64,000 nucleotides of DNA from Takifugu bimaculatus (lineage: Eukaryota; Chordata; Actinopteri; Tetraodontiformes; Tetraodontidae), in the NCBI GenBank assembly GCA_004026145.2, contig CP034986.1, forward strand, positions 1,172,255 to 1,236,254, read 5' to 3'. Positions within the stretch are counted from its first letter, which is position 1, and each line of letters begins with the position of its first letter. Below the pieces are notes generated by a model that worked only from the letters and a program-made list of their open reading frames with translations, searched no databases and was not told where the DNA came from. The position numbers and the translations under genes are program-made. Positions 47,443-61,384 of this stretch are shown here, in pieces.

Positions 47443-47752
47443 TGTGAACCGGTTCCTAAAGTACAGTTAATGTTCACGCATCGTTAAAATGTTTTAACTT
47501 TGGTTTCGAACATGCACGTGTGAGGTCGCGAGAACCACCCGTCCACCAGTAAACAGGGTTTTCCTTGCTGTAACAGAATGGCGTGCTCACTTCTTCGGGT
47601 CAAACTAGACATGGAGGTCACTAATATTGCTAAGACTATGAAAATAGCCACTGAGCCTGGAAGAAAGCGTTGGTTTCACAAACAAAGGCGAGCGACAAAT
47701 GGTCCGTGACACCTTAAGAGAATCTTCCCAGCTCACGGCAACTAGCAAAGGC

Positions 47753-50700
47753 CTAGAGAGACTTGCGCTGGCGCTTCATGAACGCCATGGAATAATCCCC
47801 CACCGGTGTGGCCTTCTGCCTCTTCATCTGCACCTGTGATTGGGCGGTGAGCTGCAGCTTGATGGCGCTGGAGTTCACCTTGGCTGCGCACAGCAGCTCC
47901 TTCATCCCCTTCATTTTCTCACTCTGAAAAACCACCACAGGGCCGGCCGGGTTGGGAGATGTCTGGTACTGGGGTGAGGGCGAGGGCGAGTCCGGACTCA
48001 GGGAGGTGGGTTTTCCTTCGGCCTCTCCGACCCACAGGCCTTGGGAGGTGCGCCGGCGCCCTCCACCCTCGCCTACCTTCTTGGCCTGAGTTACTGTGGG
48101 GGGTCCCTGGGCAGATGGGGACGTTGCGAGGGTAAGAGGGGAGTTCTGCTCATCTGGCTTGTACTCTCTTCTGGGGCATCGCCTGCGACCTTCACGGGGG
48201 TCCTCGCTGGACTGGTCATCATCGTCCTGAACCTCCGATTCTTTCGTGATGATTGTGACCTTCTGACGCACCTTTTAGATCAGAGCAAAGCCCACTTTAA
48301 CTACTGCACTTTAACACCTCCTGTAGCTCATGCTGGCTGGAATTCCTCTCAATTTCCAATAATTCCCACCTGAGCGTCAAACCGGCTCAACGACTGGACC
48401 AGGTAGGTGGCCCAGCCAACGTGAAGGACAGGGGTAGGACTGCCCTCCTCCCATTTGCAGATTCCGTCATAAAAACGAAGCAGGTGTGCAAAACATTCGG
48501 AATCCTGGAGTGCAGACAGCGCTGCGGCATGTTTGGGCTGCTCCTAAAAGAGGGAAAGTGCAAATAAATCTAAGGTAGGTTAATGAAAAGAATGATAATT
48601 GAGGATTGCTGTAGCCTCTTTAGTGAACTCTATGTATCCCATAATGCATTGGAAAAAGCAGTGTACTACTGATGCTCCCTATATATCCAATCACCCTTAA
48701 GGAGACAGACGTTAATTATGAATTAATAATCAAGTAGTACAGACGACCAGTGAGTGTTTCATATTTATTATTTAGAAAATGAAATTAAACTCCTTGACTG
48801 GCTAAGATGCCGTTTAAGGCAGCATCCATTTTGGGCTGATTCCAGCACAAATGTGTGCAACACCAGCTCCCTAAAGAGTGAGTAGGAAATAGGGAACAAG
48901 TGTGTACTTTGAGGAAAAGTCACCACAGTATAAAACTGAATTCCTCCGTCCTTATTCACACCGACAGTTAGAAGTGACGGCTGCCTTTGGATTTGAACCT
49001 AGCGCCTCTTCAGATGGGAGCCCACCTTGTCAGCACCTTCTCCCACGCTCTCTGTACCAGTGGTTGTCTCCTTCAGCAGGTTGGGGATGACATCATTCGC
49101 AATGTCAAAGAACTCTTTGTAGATCTCCTCATCCTCACGGAAATAGTTATACCTGGATGAGCAGGAATCGGAATATTAAAGGCTGTGACATCCTGATTTA
49201 TACGGTTCAAAACGGAGACGGGACATTTGAAGCCAACATTTAGAATGTTGACCCAATATATTGACTGAACATAAAGGTCACTCCAATAAGCCACACATGA
49301 TAAAGAACTCTTTCTAGTACTGGATTCTTTGTGCTTGAAGCAACAATTTCACTCCTTTTTCTAGATGATCCACAAAAGGAGGCTAAAATGGAAAAACAAT
49401 GGAAGGGCGGGAAACGGACGTTGACAGAGGATGTTGTGGCTCAGCGCTGGTATTTATAGCAAGCACCTAATGAGCATTGAGTTTAAAAGGGATGGGAGCG
49501 TATAATGACATTAGCCCGACTCCTCCTTAAATAAGCATAGCCTTAGCTATGCACTTAATCTTCTGATGGTTATAAGGAGGTTCGGTTGGTTGTGATGGCC
49601 CAATTCTTGATTTCTGTCTACAGCCTGACGAATATTCCTACAGAAAATAAACATCTAGAAATCATTTTAGTCGAAGAGACTCACTCTTGCATCACTTGTG
49701 CTGCCTCTGCCCAGGCCCTTAAAGCTTCCTGCACATTTCTGTGCCTGTAGTGGAAACCGGCCAGATACATGTAGGGGTAGATGTGCTCGTTGTTGTAGTA
49801 CTTCTGAGCAGAACCGACAGCCTAAAAATCACAATAAGGACACTTTTTAAACATCTGGGGGAAAATGTTGGTCCCCTGAAGACGTATTGTATCTTTTGTA
49901 ATTGCAGAGCTGCATTGTGAACTGCTGTAGATCTATAAACTCCAGAATACACCTCAGTTTACCTTCAGATGGATCGTCAGGGGCGTCTCCTTGCCTGGAA
50001 TAGGATCTTGATCTTCAAGGTCTGCCAGCGTGCCCAAGGCCATTGGATACCTAAAGGAATAAAATGAGATATTAGAAAATGTGACAACCACAATCACTTG
50101 AGGGGCAGTTTAAAGGACTCATTTAAAGACCTTCAGATGGTATATTTTCCCTACAACCTCACCTGTCAAGATCACCTCGGTCATACAGCAACCACAGAAG
50201 TTTCTGATTGATCACGGAGAAAGAAAAAGAGATATTAAGAACCTGAAACTGTCCGTTTGCAAATGCAGATTTAACATATACATAAATAAAAGCCAGTTTT
50301 CTATAAAAAGTATTCGGCATCTTTGAAATTAGTCAGATAATACAATTTTTACCCATAAATATAACCGATAATAATACTGTAGATGGCGCAAAATATATGC
50401 AGCATTTATCAAAGTATTCGTTGTTGTGTGAAAGGAGTCGACATGGCAACCGTCCATGAATTTCAAAACATAACTCCCAAAAAGTAACTGAAAACGTATT
50501 ATCAAGACAACAAAGTATGGATGGTTAGAAATGAATGTCAGTTACAAATATAAGACGCATCCATCTGTGCTCATTGTATCTTGGCCTTTCTTTCTGCATC
50601 GCATGACCACTAGGTGGGGGTAAATATCTCTAATTACGTAGCCTTATTATACAGTAAAATTTGTCTGGTGTCACCTAAAAATTCTGCAAAATGATTTGTT

Positions 50701-51964
50701 TAGAATAAAGGTCAAAATGAACATGTTTGTTATTTTGTTTGTTTTCATTTGGTGTCCAAAGTTATTCTAAGGAGAATGGTAGGCACTGATATACCAAATT
50801 CCTCTCTCGTCAATGCCCCATACGGTCTAAATACAGTGATAAAGATGGAAGAATTACTTTAAGGAAATCAAAAGGTCACTTGTAAACTACGGAACAGAAA
50901 TGGCAGCTTGGGCGGGAAACGATTTTAAAGTGCAAAGAACATCGAGGGCCTCACTTGTTGTAGCTGCAGGAGCTCAGAACTGTCGGTATGAAGGTCAAGC
51001 GAGGGGTTAATGGCACAGACCATGAATGCTACCTCCATGTTTCGGTCACACTTCATGTAAGAGCCTTTCAGATACAGCCAGCTCTGGGGGAAACAACCAC
51101 AAGGAGAGATGTCAATAGAATTGGGAATTCTGAAATAACTCAAAGTGCACTTAGAAATATTTTCTTATAGCTTTCAGCGTAAATGGTCAGACAGCGATGC
51201 TTTATGCAATCCCTCCCGAAATAGCTCACCTTTTCACTAACACCTGCTGCAACCGTTTGTCCACGCCGGTCCTCGTTTCCCTTTCCATGCCACGTGACTT
51301 CAGCAGTTTCTTCACCGTTTTTACCAAAAATGACCCAAGCGTGATCCTCCGAGAGTGCCAGGTGGACATCCTTCAGACCCAGGACCTGGCATGCAGCCAC
51401 TACAGCAAAGGCCACACCAGAACTGTCCAATTTCGTACCTGGTTGGAAATGAGAAAAAAAAAGTTTATGGTTTTTCAGGACAACGTGGGATGATAAATAT
51501 GCTTGTTGGAAGAGTTGTTGAGACGCACCAGTGATAAGACTGAAGAGCGACTGTATGTGAGCGCGGTCCTTGAAGTATGAGCGACTTAGACTGTTCCAGA
51601 TCACATCAGAAACCTTCTTCACCAGCTCTCTGCTGGAGCCTTCAGCAGTTCTTCGGTACTCAGAAAGGTCCACAGTGCCACGGATCTGTGCCGTGAAGCG
51701 CTCATACAGTGCAGAAATCATGCCCAGCTCCACAGTAGGAAAGCAGGAGTTCGGACAGTCCGGAACCAGGGGTTCAAAACGGACACCTGGAACGTTTACA
51801 GGGATGACCCTGTTCACAGCTAGGAAGTGCTCGACAAAACCGAGAACCAGGGAAAGAAGGGCAAGGTCAGGCTCAGGTTTGTGGAGCTCGGCCTCGAAGA
51901 GCTGAACCACGCCATCGATCCCTCGCAGGGGGAAGTGCTTCTTTTGGGCCGAGTGCAAACCCAT
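47753..51964 (-). CDS. men1: Menin (9 coding exons)
   Basis: Nuclear scaffold of MLL/KMT2 methyltransferase and JunD complexes, and a tumour suppressor in human. Exons in gene order: 51529-51964, 51230-51438, 50955-51083, 50163-50203, 49963-50050, 49685-49821, 49026-49152, 48370-48543, 47753-48271. These total 1860 bp, or 619 aa. The 209, 129, 41, 88 and 137 bp exons have the lengths I recall for human. Conserved blocks: EHFLAVNRVIPVNVP, SSRELVKKVSDVIWNSLSRS, LALSEDHAWVIFG, NEDRRGQTV, EVAFMVCAINPSLDLHTDS and REDEEIYKEFF. The C-terminal block FQSEKMKGMKELL runs into SSAIKLQLTAQSQVQM. The tail FMKRQRKSL is the basic nuclear-localisation region. Translation starts at MGLHSAQKK; the exon begins 29 nt upstream at 51993 with an out-of-frame ATG and immediate stop. 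No frameshift was seen. Confidence 0.96.
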
Positions 51965-52699
51965 GGCGCTCTCAAATAGAATCAGATGCTCATCTGCAAG
52001 TGAAACATGAATCATTTCGAGTTCTGATCATCAACAAACCTTCATCTTTGATTGAACATAATACATTTTCTCATCTCCTCCACACCAGGAATTGTTAGCC
52101 CTAAAATATATTAGCGTGCAGTATCTTATTTAAAAACGCCTCCATTAAATATGTAAAACTGAAACTGTCTAGTGTTTACGGGAACATCACGTTGCATAAT
52201 GTTGGTTCCCTCAGTGCCATTCATATAAGCGTGTGGGCGGGGCACTCGACAACATCCACTGCTCAAACCCAATGGAAACTATGACACTACAGCATCAAAC
52301 CTTATATCAAAACGTTGCTGCAATATCGCAAACACTGTGGACTTTAGTTTTCATTCAGAAAGAAAGGCTAGGATGAATAAAATACTCTGCTAATCCGGCT
52401 GGCCGTCATACACGATGTTGCTAACGTAAGCAGGCTATTCATGTGTGCGCACGTGTAACGTTGCTAGTTTACTAGACTTCTTGAAATAACCTTAAGATAC
52501 AAAGAACCGGAATATACGCACACATCTTATAGCTGGAGGTCAGCTAGCCGAGTTCGGGGTAGTTGTGTCGCTAAAGAGCTAACTAGCTACTACTTTTGCT
52601 AAACACGCCACTTAAGTCTACGGCTTACAATGGATACGCAGAACCGTTCAGATGTATCACAAACATTCAGTTGAATCATGTTGCGTTGTATAACGTACC

Positions 52700-53721
52700 C
52701 GAATTTTCAAATCCTTAATCACATGTTTTTGTTTGTTTCCCCCCTTCTTTTGCCGCGCAGCTCAGTATGTTCGAAAATCAAACGCACTGTGGATGTGACC
52801 ACCTCTGTGCGCGTAAAAATCGACGATTTCCAATATGATACGCGGTAGCGCTACAATACAAACAGCACGTAGGCAGACGCATCCCTGTAGTTACAGATCT
52901 TATCCAGCGCGTACGCGGAATGCCGGGAAATGTAGTCACTACTGTGTTATGTCGTATATTCCAGTAGAGGGAGGTACAACGCCATTTTACCCAAGGCTGA
53001 CAAAAATCTATCGGCTTTTGCTATAAATTACTTCATAAATACAACAATTTATAGTGATAGAGATTAACACAAAATAGTTTATCATTGCACATGTAATTTA
53101 TTTTAAGCATCGTGTGTATGCTCAAATTCTGATCAACACAACGTTTACGTAAATGTATACACTGCATTTCGCGTACAGTATATGTTACCAGCACACGCTA
53201 ACCTTGGATTTTGTTCAAATGATGTTGTAATCAAAGTCTGTAAATGTATACGAGAATAATACGCAACACTTAGCCTTTAGCACAACTAGGTTTTTTTCTC
53301 GTGCTACCTTCACTAGCTGTCGATTTTTTCACAACACTTGTTTACTTTCCAAAATAAATTTTAAAATATAGCATTAAGGTTCAGCCGATAGATCCAGACA
53401 TCACTAATATATATTTATTTATAACAAAATAAACACTTGAAAATAGTCGTGAGTAAACACGACCCGTTTTCCTTTGAATGGCTTGGATGCACCGAGGCGT
53501 GTCGTGTCCGTGAACGTCTCACAAGCCGACATGTTTTACCAGTCTTCGTCAGCCTTGTTTTCCTCCATCTCTTCCTTTCTCTCGCTTTGAAGTGCGGGTC
53601 TCGCTGTCTCGCTTGGGAAATTTGAGAAGGTTAAACGACGCGTTCAAAGGGTCGAGTAAGTGTATTTGTGTCAAGATAATAGGCTTTGCGTTCGTGCAGT
53701 TTTCGTTGAAGGTACAATACA
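52700..53721. promoter_or_regulatory. Divergent promoter region of men1 and rtn3
   Basis: The two genes are transcribed away from this interval. A men1 leader exon on the minus strand is suggested by a donor GG|GTACGT at 52699. The rtn3 leader should start upstream of its ATG at 53722. No TATA box stands out. A ZNF143-type element lies at 52921-52936. Confidence 0.55.
52921..52936 (-). promoter_or_regulatory. ZNF143/SBS-type promoter motif
   Basis: TGCCGGGAAATGTAGT reads ACTACATTTCCCGGCA on the minus strand, an exact fit to ACTAYRNNNCCCR, a motif typical of bidirectional housekeeping promoters. Confidence 0.55.
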
Positions 53722-56700
53722 ATGGATTCGATGACCCAGTCGTCCCAGATATCGTCATCTCACGGGTTTGCCGATGGACAGAACGCTGCAGCCAAAGAAT
53801 CTAAACTGTCCGGTAAGAAAATGTTGAATATGAGCTATATATGATTTAGATTCCACCTAGCATGAAGCCGTTTCTTTTAATATTTAAGCATTTTAACGAT
53901 TGATCCGTTGTTTGGTGTCAAGACAATGTCGACCTGCAGCATAACCAAAGGGAACAAACGTTTGGGTCCGTACCTCACTGTTTTTGTTCTAATGGGGGGT
54001 GAACACATGACATAATCAGTCGCTCATGCCAACCGTATTGATTTCCCCCTATTGTCACGTCATCCTCAAAAGTTGCTATGGATCGAGCGCCCATTACAGC
54101 TTATCTTTATGTTATAGACTGCGGCATTCTTTCTAAATGACAGTGCGGAAATACGGCTCGGACAATCTGCGCAAAGGGGCTTTTTTTTGCGGTGCTAATG
54201 CATCGTGCCTGAGCCGATGCTTAAAAGTGGCCTCTTAAAGTCATAGCCCGGTTTTTGTTGGGTCCAAGATTATTACTCTGGTGGTATCATAGGTTAAATT
54301 TAGAGGAAGCTATACATTTATATGCATACATGCATATATGCATGCATGCATAGACAAGGTGGGGCTGAAACGAGGGAAAGTGATTAAGAGAAAGAAATGC
54401 TGCAAGACAAGAGCACGCCAAGCCTAACCTGCCCAGCCTGTACTCTCTGAACCGACGGAAACGCCACACCTTTTTTTTTTTTTTTAAATAAACCACCTCA
54501 GCAGCTTCCACTATCTTTTAGAAAATTGATCAAGAGGGAACTTTGACATGTGAAATTTTAGTGTTGCAACATCGTGGCATCAGAGCTTACATAACAACCT
54601 TTTTGAGCCTGAAATCTGTCTGCATTCTACACAGTTAAGGATCTCATCCACTGGAGGGACCCCAAGAAGTCGGGCCTGGCGTTCGGTCTGTCCATGCTGC
54701 TGCTGCTCTCGCTGGCAGCGTTCAGCGTCATCAGCGTCGCCTCCTACCTGTTGCTTGCCCTCCTCTGCGTCACCATCACCTTTCGCATCTACAAGTCTGT
54801 AATCCAGGCTGTGCAGAAGTCCAGCGACGGACATCCCTTCAAGTACGTGCGAGCGCTCATCTCTTCGATGTTTCTGCATCGCGATGGTCCCGATGAGGTC
54901 TCCCAGCTGCGGGGTAAAAGAACGAGCCCAAAGAAGTGCTTTCGGGAGCTCTTTGAAACAACCAGGACGCTTCCTGGAGCTGGCTCTCTGACCAGACTGC
55001 GTAATCATCAGAAATGAGTCTTGGCAAGAGATGCGACCAAAACCCCAACAGTCTCTGGCTGAATTCCTGCCTGCAGATGAGACGGTTTCAGAAGGTCACC
55101 CCGTCTCTGCAGCACCCCGCCGATCTGGGCTCTGCTGCCAGCTTTTAATTGTTTTTGCCTCAATCAAGCAATTAATTAATTAATTAAGCATCGTGTTTTG
55201 AGGGGAAGCAGATATGGAGAATACAGAAACGTCCTCAATGCAAACCTGATTATTCCATAAAGACTGGAATTTTGGCCAAACACGCCTCACCTAAATACCG
55301 AGACCCTCTGAGTACTTATGTTTATAAAAGATTTTCTTTCTTTTTCAATTGGGGAAAAAAGAAATCTTGCTCTTTGGTATTAAGGGCAGATTGATGAGGA
55401 TAAATTCTTCTTAATGTTAGCAGAAGGCTGCAAAGTAAGAAAATCTTTAAAGGTAATATTTCACATACTTTAAATGCTGATTTTCTTTATTCATCAATCC
55501 TGAAAGAAATACTGTACATTTTATCAATCTGGTCCAGACCCCAAAAGGTTTTTACATATTTAAGCAGCATTTCAAACCTTACAGGACAGCAAATATACAT
55601 AATCTCCTGGGCAAAATGAAGACATTTCTCCATTGTTGCTTGATGATTTGCAAGACTTTTAGCTGCTTCTTTTGGAGCTTACGTCCCATCTTCTTCCCTC
55701 TCTGCAGATCTCTGATAGAAAAGGATGTCAGCATCCCACCAGAGACGTTCCGGAAGCACGTGGACTGCGGTCTGTCCTACATCAACCGAGCCTTGAAGCA
55801 AATGAGCCGCCTCTTCCTGGTTGAAGACCTTGTGGATTCCCTTAAGGTGAAAACTTCCCACCATCAATATTCAATCTTTTAAAAAGTTCTTTGAATAACC
55901 TCCAGGCGTCACAATGTAGCTTCAGACCTGATTTTCTAGTTGATCCACTGTGACCAAGTAAATCTGAGTTCCATCAGAGTGAAATGGCTCCTGGCATTAA
56001 ATAGTTCACCCAGTTCTTTTCTCCTACCAAATAATTGAATTTAGACATTTTTAGCTTCTGTTGCTGCTCTTTAATGTTGTTTTTTCATCGTTTATCTCGG
56101 CCCGTCATGACATGTTGTGCATACTTTGATATTATTGTCTTGAAAATGCTTCTCCTCATCTTGGTGCTGTCGTTTGCTGCCGACAGCTGGCTGTGATCAT
56201 GTGGCTGTTCACTTACGTCGGCGCCGTCTTCAACGGAATCACCATCCTCATTCTGGGTGAGCAATGCTCCTGCGCCGTCCCGCCACATTTACACACCAAA
56301 GAAGGGATCGGATGAGCCCGGGACAGTGCGTGAATCTGGATTAATAGGATCACTGACAGCAACAGGACTTGTTTTTCGGCCCAGCAAAGGCAGCGCTCAG
56401 TTTTATTTATGATGTCAAGGACCTTAAAGGTCGGCTCAGTGGTTCTTATCTAAAAACAGTTCCCTCAAAAATATTGCCCCGGAGCAGCTAGTCTGGTGAG
56501 ATATATAAAGTGTGGTGGACCCAAACCAAAACAAAGTGCATCAACCAGTCAGAGGGCAGGACTGGGGCTGTTCACCCATTAGATTTCAGCTGGTGTTGGG
56601 GAGAAGCCAGACGGCTCCCTGCTGTTATGAGATAACGCCGACACGAGAATCAAAAAAACCAACACAATTTGGATGCTTTTGGGTCCATGAATATCTACCC

Positions 56701-57696
56701 AAATCACACATCTCTGATATATTTGACCTGTGGTTCTCCTATACGGGAGGTTCTTTTGTAATGGTCTCTTTCTGTTCTCCAGCCAACATTCTTCTGTTTG
56801 CCGTGCCTCCAATTTACGAGAAAAACAAGGTAAGCCTGATATGTTGCTCTCGTAACGGCTTCCAATGACAAATGTGTAGTTTTAAGTGCAGTTATGACAC
56901 CCCTTGTTTAAAGGCGGTGACTCCCAGTGGTGACTCCCTTGATGGCTACAACAGCGACGGCCTCCCTGCTTGTTGCCTTGTGCCCAGTTGTTATATAGCA
57001 CATATGTAGAGATTAGGTGCAGCCTTTCATTGAAATAACCGATTCCAGCAGCGCTCCTTAATGTATATTTTTATCAGTTAAGGACACAGCAGAAGGCTTC
57101 ACCCTGAGATAGAGTAGAAACCTTTTGCTTGAACCAACCTTCGACTTCTTGAACTTCGACTGGTCTTGAAACATTTTGCTAGCAGAGATCAGTTGTAGAT
57201 TACCCCTGATATCATAACTTTAGGGCACCCAGATGGTGTGTGAAAGATAAAAACCAGTTGCTTGAAACCAGTTTGAATGAATCACAGTCACAATGGCAGC
57301 TTTTTGCAGCCGTGGCCAAAGACTTTGCTCACAACTGCTTGTTAATATCCAGCGTTTCTCCACTTCGGACTTCAGCTCTTTAGTCGCTGTGGTCCGACGG
57401 AGGATTTTGAGCGGTCTATTTTGGAAAGGTTTGTTTAAATCTGAGCTTTTTTTTCCAGAATGAACGTAACATCTTCCATCCTTTTTCTTCCAGACCCAGA
57501 TTGATAAGTACATGGATTTAGTGCGTACTCAAGTCAACACAACGATGGCCAAGTAAGTAAACGGGCCTGTCTACCTGGCAGCCGTCCTCCAACGGGCCAG
57601 TTTACTCTTTCCCCACTTCCTTTATGACCCTTCGTCTCTTCCTTCAGGTTGCAAGAGAAACTCCCCGGAGCTGTGAAGAGCAACAAGACCGAATAA
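53722..57696 (+). CDS. rtn3: Reticulon 3, short isoform (7 coding exons)
   Basis: ER membrane protein that curves tubules through two hairpin segments of its reticulon domain. Exons: 53722-53812, 54635-54842, 55708-55846, 56187-56256, 56783-56829, 57494-57552, 57648-57696. These total 663 bp, or 220 aa. The N-terminus is short (MDSMTQSSQISSSHGF). The domain opens VKDLIHWRDPKKSG. The first hydrophobic hairpin is LLLLSLAAFSVISVASYLLL, followed by FRIYKSVIQAVQKS and, in exon 3, RLFLVEDLVDSLK. The second hairpin is LAVIMWLFTYVGAVFNGITI. RTN3 identity rests on the YKSVIQAVQKS and VEDLVDSLK blocks. It ends LPGAVKSNKTE and lacks the KKKAE-like dilysine end of the human protein. The large RTN3-specific exon of long isoforms was not seen in the 822-bp intron 1. 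Confidence 0.94.
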
Positions 57697-57977
57697 GGGA
57701 TCTTCCCACCAGACCTCGTGTTAGCTCATCCTCATCCTCATCGTCTTCATCACCGCCCTCTTTCCAACACGTACCCCTCTCCAGATAAAACCAGATCCCT
57801 CCGGTCTTAATTCTTTTTCTTTCTCCAGCAACCATCAACACGCATATTACACTGAACCTTGCTACTGTATGTAGAAAATCTCTGAACTACAGGATATTTA
57901 TTGTAAAACTACTGCAAAACATGTAAGTGTTGAAAAGTGCTGTTACTATGCAGACGGGGGCGTTGCTACTAAGGGGA

Positions 57978-57983
57978 AATAAA
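57978..57983 (+). terminator. rtn3: Poly(A) signal of rtn3 (proximal)
   Basis: AATAAA 282 bp after the stop codon. Confidence 0.45.
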
Positions 57984-58386
57984 AGGAAACATCCGATCCT
58001 TAACTGCTAGCATGCTACAAAGGAAAAGCATGTGGGGTTAAGAGACCAGACGAGTCATCTATGGATGTTTGAGTCCGCTAATGGTTGGGTCAAGGGTCAT
58101 GTAGTAGATCTCTCCATGTAGATGAGTGGAGGATTTCAGCTGGAATATTAAACAAATTGTAGTGGAAAAAAAAAACATTTAGGTGTTATTCTTGGAGGTT
58201 TTGACGCTTTTTGCTTTGCTGTTGATGTGTGGATGGATAATCTTTGCAACTGAAGTTGGTAATTGGTTTGTTGTTATTAACCGGCCTGACGCTAAGATCG
58301 TTTACATTCTACTTACAGGCACTTGTGTGTTTTTCTGCGATGCACTGAACCGTCGTGTTTTTTTGTTCAAGCCGCAAGTACGTTGA

Positions 58387-58392
58387 AATAAA
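58387..58392 (+). terminator. rtn3: Poly(A) signal of rtn3 (distal)
   Basis: A second AATAAA, about 0.7 kb after the stop, followed by a T-rich stretch near 58415-58455. Confidence 0.45.
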
Positions 58393-58459
58393 ATGACTGG
58401 AACACGGAACTCTTCCTTTTCTCGTTCCTTTTCTGATTTTTATTGATCTTTTTTTTAAA

Positions 58460-59967
58460 AGGAAAATTTGATCAAGGAGGATACCGCCTGCCCGATTTAA
58501 AATAATCGCAATTTTGCTGCAAAGCTTTAATGACTACATTTAAAACGGAAATCCACATTTAATTGAGTACGGTCTCTAACTTTCAACATTAAATAGACTG
58601 ATTCTTGTATAGGTAAATTTGGTGTGCATATTTACTACCTACTGGCATTTTGTAATGTACATTAATTATTCTAAAATCACAGCTTTGTTCTGAATTATAC
58701 ACACTTTGAAATTAAACACCCCTTAGATTTGTCAGGGTTTGTCTGAATTTAAAAAAAGCAAATATAGATTTCAACATTCCCCTTTAAAATCTCAATAAAG
58801 AGAACAAAAGACAGGCGGCGACTGATTTTATTCTGAGATGGAGAGCATTTGACATGATAAGCAAACTTAAGCACTTAACCTTTAATAATTAATCACTTCA
58901 ATCAAGGGAGTAGTCAGGCTCTTAGTTCTCAGACAAAGGGGAGTGGTGATGAAATGAATTTCTCTGTCAGGGTGTAAAAGTTAGCTTGTATTACTCATGA
59001 GTCATTCATGAAATGAATAACTTGGTCAAATACATATTTTATGTATTTTATGTTTAAGTGTTGAGATATTCTCTTGTAATTTTATTTGGAGAGATAATTT
59101 TAAACTTTTAATACAAGTTTCTTTATAATCTACATTAAAACCCGCTTTGTGCTCTTGCGATTAAAGTCTTTTCCTGAATTTCCTGTTTCTGTTGACTCCA
59201 CCCAACACCAGACCTTTATTTGAAATCAAAACTGATCTATTACTTTTACTCACATTCCTAGCAGCATGCTAGCTCATTAAAACTTGTTTGGTTATATTTA
59301 CTTCCTATGAAGTGTAGAAATGGATCAACAATGATCCAATAATTAAATAACTACAGCGATATATGTGCAGAAATACAAACATTTTGAGCTATAATTCATT
59401 TATTAATTATTTGGACATTTTAATTAATGTATTTCCCCATTTGTTAATTTATTCACTTGAGTGTTGCTATACGCTAATTTGGTGGGTGGTGCTGGACTCT
59501 ATCTGGGACAGGATTGGTTGCTATGGTGAGCTCTTTGGGCATTGATTATTACTTATAGGTTCTCCGTTGGGTCCCTGACACCCTGGCCATTGCTCATTAG
59601 TTAAGATCATTTGCGAATCACTTTTAGCATGTGTAGCTAGCATCAGTCTACGCTAACAAGGAGCAAAGGTGATGAATAAAGACATCGAAGACATGTGGAA
59701 ATGTATAAATGTGTACATACATATAAATAGTACATATTATGCTTCAATTGAACAATTGTATTTATTTGGGAATTAATTAATTTGATAACTCATTCAGGGG
59801 TGTACCCTGAATGCTCCAGCACCCTCCCCATGACCCCTGAAAGTGATAAAGGGAACAAAGACCTTATCCAAAAAAACAAATAAACCAGTGATCTAACTGG
59901 TTTTCCCAAAAGTCACATTTGACAACTGACTTCAAAGTCGGACTACCAGTTATTGTCAAAATCATTT
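58460..59967. other. Intergenic DNA between the rtn3 and zfta 3' ends
   Basis: AT-rich, 1.5 kb. No gene, RNA or repeat that I can identify. Confidence 0.6.
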
Positions 59968-59973
59968 TTTATT
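59968..59973 (-). terminator. zfta: Candidate poly(A) signal of zfta
   Basis: TTTATT on the plus strand (AATAAA on the minus strand), about 1.4 kb after the zfta stop codon, so the 3' UTR would be long. Confidence 0.35.
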
Positions 59974-61384
59974 GTTATCACTTTTTCTTAACAGTGAATT
60001 GGGAAATTAAAATGGTACCAAAGTTGAAGTGAGTGATTAAAAAACAAATCCATCGGCCTCCAGCCTGTACAGCAACACACTGAATGTTGCTGCATCAACC
60101 ACCAGCGGGACTGAAAATCCAGAACCTATTTACAAAGTTTGTGGAACACATAATATGAAATGCAGTGTGAAAAGTGCTTGAACAAAAGAAAGAATTCATA
60201 TTTTTCGTGCGGTTCTTGCTAAGTCGCAGGCGGCGAACGGGGTGAAAGCGGTTGTCACGGCGACAGAGACACGCCACGAAGGAGCAGGTACATTTCTCTT
60301 CGGCTGCAAATGAGAAAAATAGAAATATATATACGAGCATCCTGACAGGGTGGAAAGCTTGTGGACATTTGACATTTCTGGAGGACAAAAGTGCTCTTCC
60401 GTTGTTCCGATACGCAACATTAATTCATTCACTTAAGACTCTGGACCCAGAGATAAAAATCTGGCCTTGCTCAGAAACAGGCTACCTGAAAATTAAATAT
60501 ACACCACGAGGCCATCGCTCATGGAGGAGTCCTGATAGTTATCCCCGTTTTTTTTTCATATAGGTGGCTATGTCTTACTACAAAGTGCAAAATAAATTTT
60601 TAGTGTCTTCACAGAACAGGTGGCGCCAAAGGTTCGATACCCTCTTAGCACAGACTCAACTGTTCACAACGTCGCCCCGTCTGACGCCTCTAGAAAGGTC
60701 TCCGTGGTAACAACAACAAACTCACGACCCCTTTGTGCATTTTCTAAATAAATTAGGGTTCAGCAGCGAAAGATTTCTCTCTTTTCTTTGATTGAGTGTT
60801 TCTGCAGGGATGAAATAATGCGACTAGCTTAAAATGGTTCCACGGCTCCATCGCGGGACCCTGTCTGACCCAGAGGAAGAGGTGCAACACGAACGACGGA
60901 TGGGATACGCAATCCTTACGCAATCCACACCTGCTCACAATCGCCCACCTTTCTCAGTCTGGTCGCGACCTTCTTTATGGTATAATGACCATATCCTATA
61001 ATGACTTTTTTTTTAAAATTTGATGGAAGAGGAGTAAACAAACAGGCACCAAAACTTTACATCAGGTGCCTCTATTGGCATATTCTGTTTTCATGGTACT
61101 CGTGATAGTGCTAAGGTAAAAAAAGTAAAGTTACAGTTAGTCACAATCCGGCAGATTTCAAAGCTTAACTGTCATTTGCATTGAACTGTTGGGGCAGGTT
61201 GCGGTTTGCATGGCTAGTTGGTTAGCGAACATTTGCTGATCTTTCCTGTGAAAAGTCCATTTGATCCAGTTTCAATGATGACCCTTTCAACTCATTCTGA
61301 AAAATCTGTGTGGACAAAGTCAAAGATTGGAGGGGGGAGGGATTGTTTTCGAGGCAAGGTGGAGAGACGGGTGAGAGCCCTTTT

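Noticed and set aside
51965..52015. N-terminal extension of menin (MIHVSLADEH...)
   Set aside because: An acceptor at 51994 (TTGCAG|ATGAGC) shows the extension is intronic. Menin starts MGL in the family.
54843..55017. Read-through extension of rtn3 exon 2
   Set aside because: A clear donor AA|GTACGT precedes it and the next exon continues the reticulon domain in phase.
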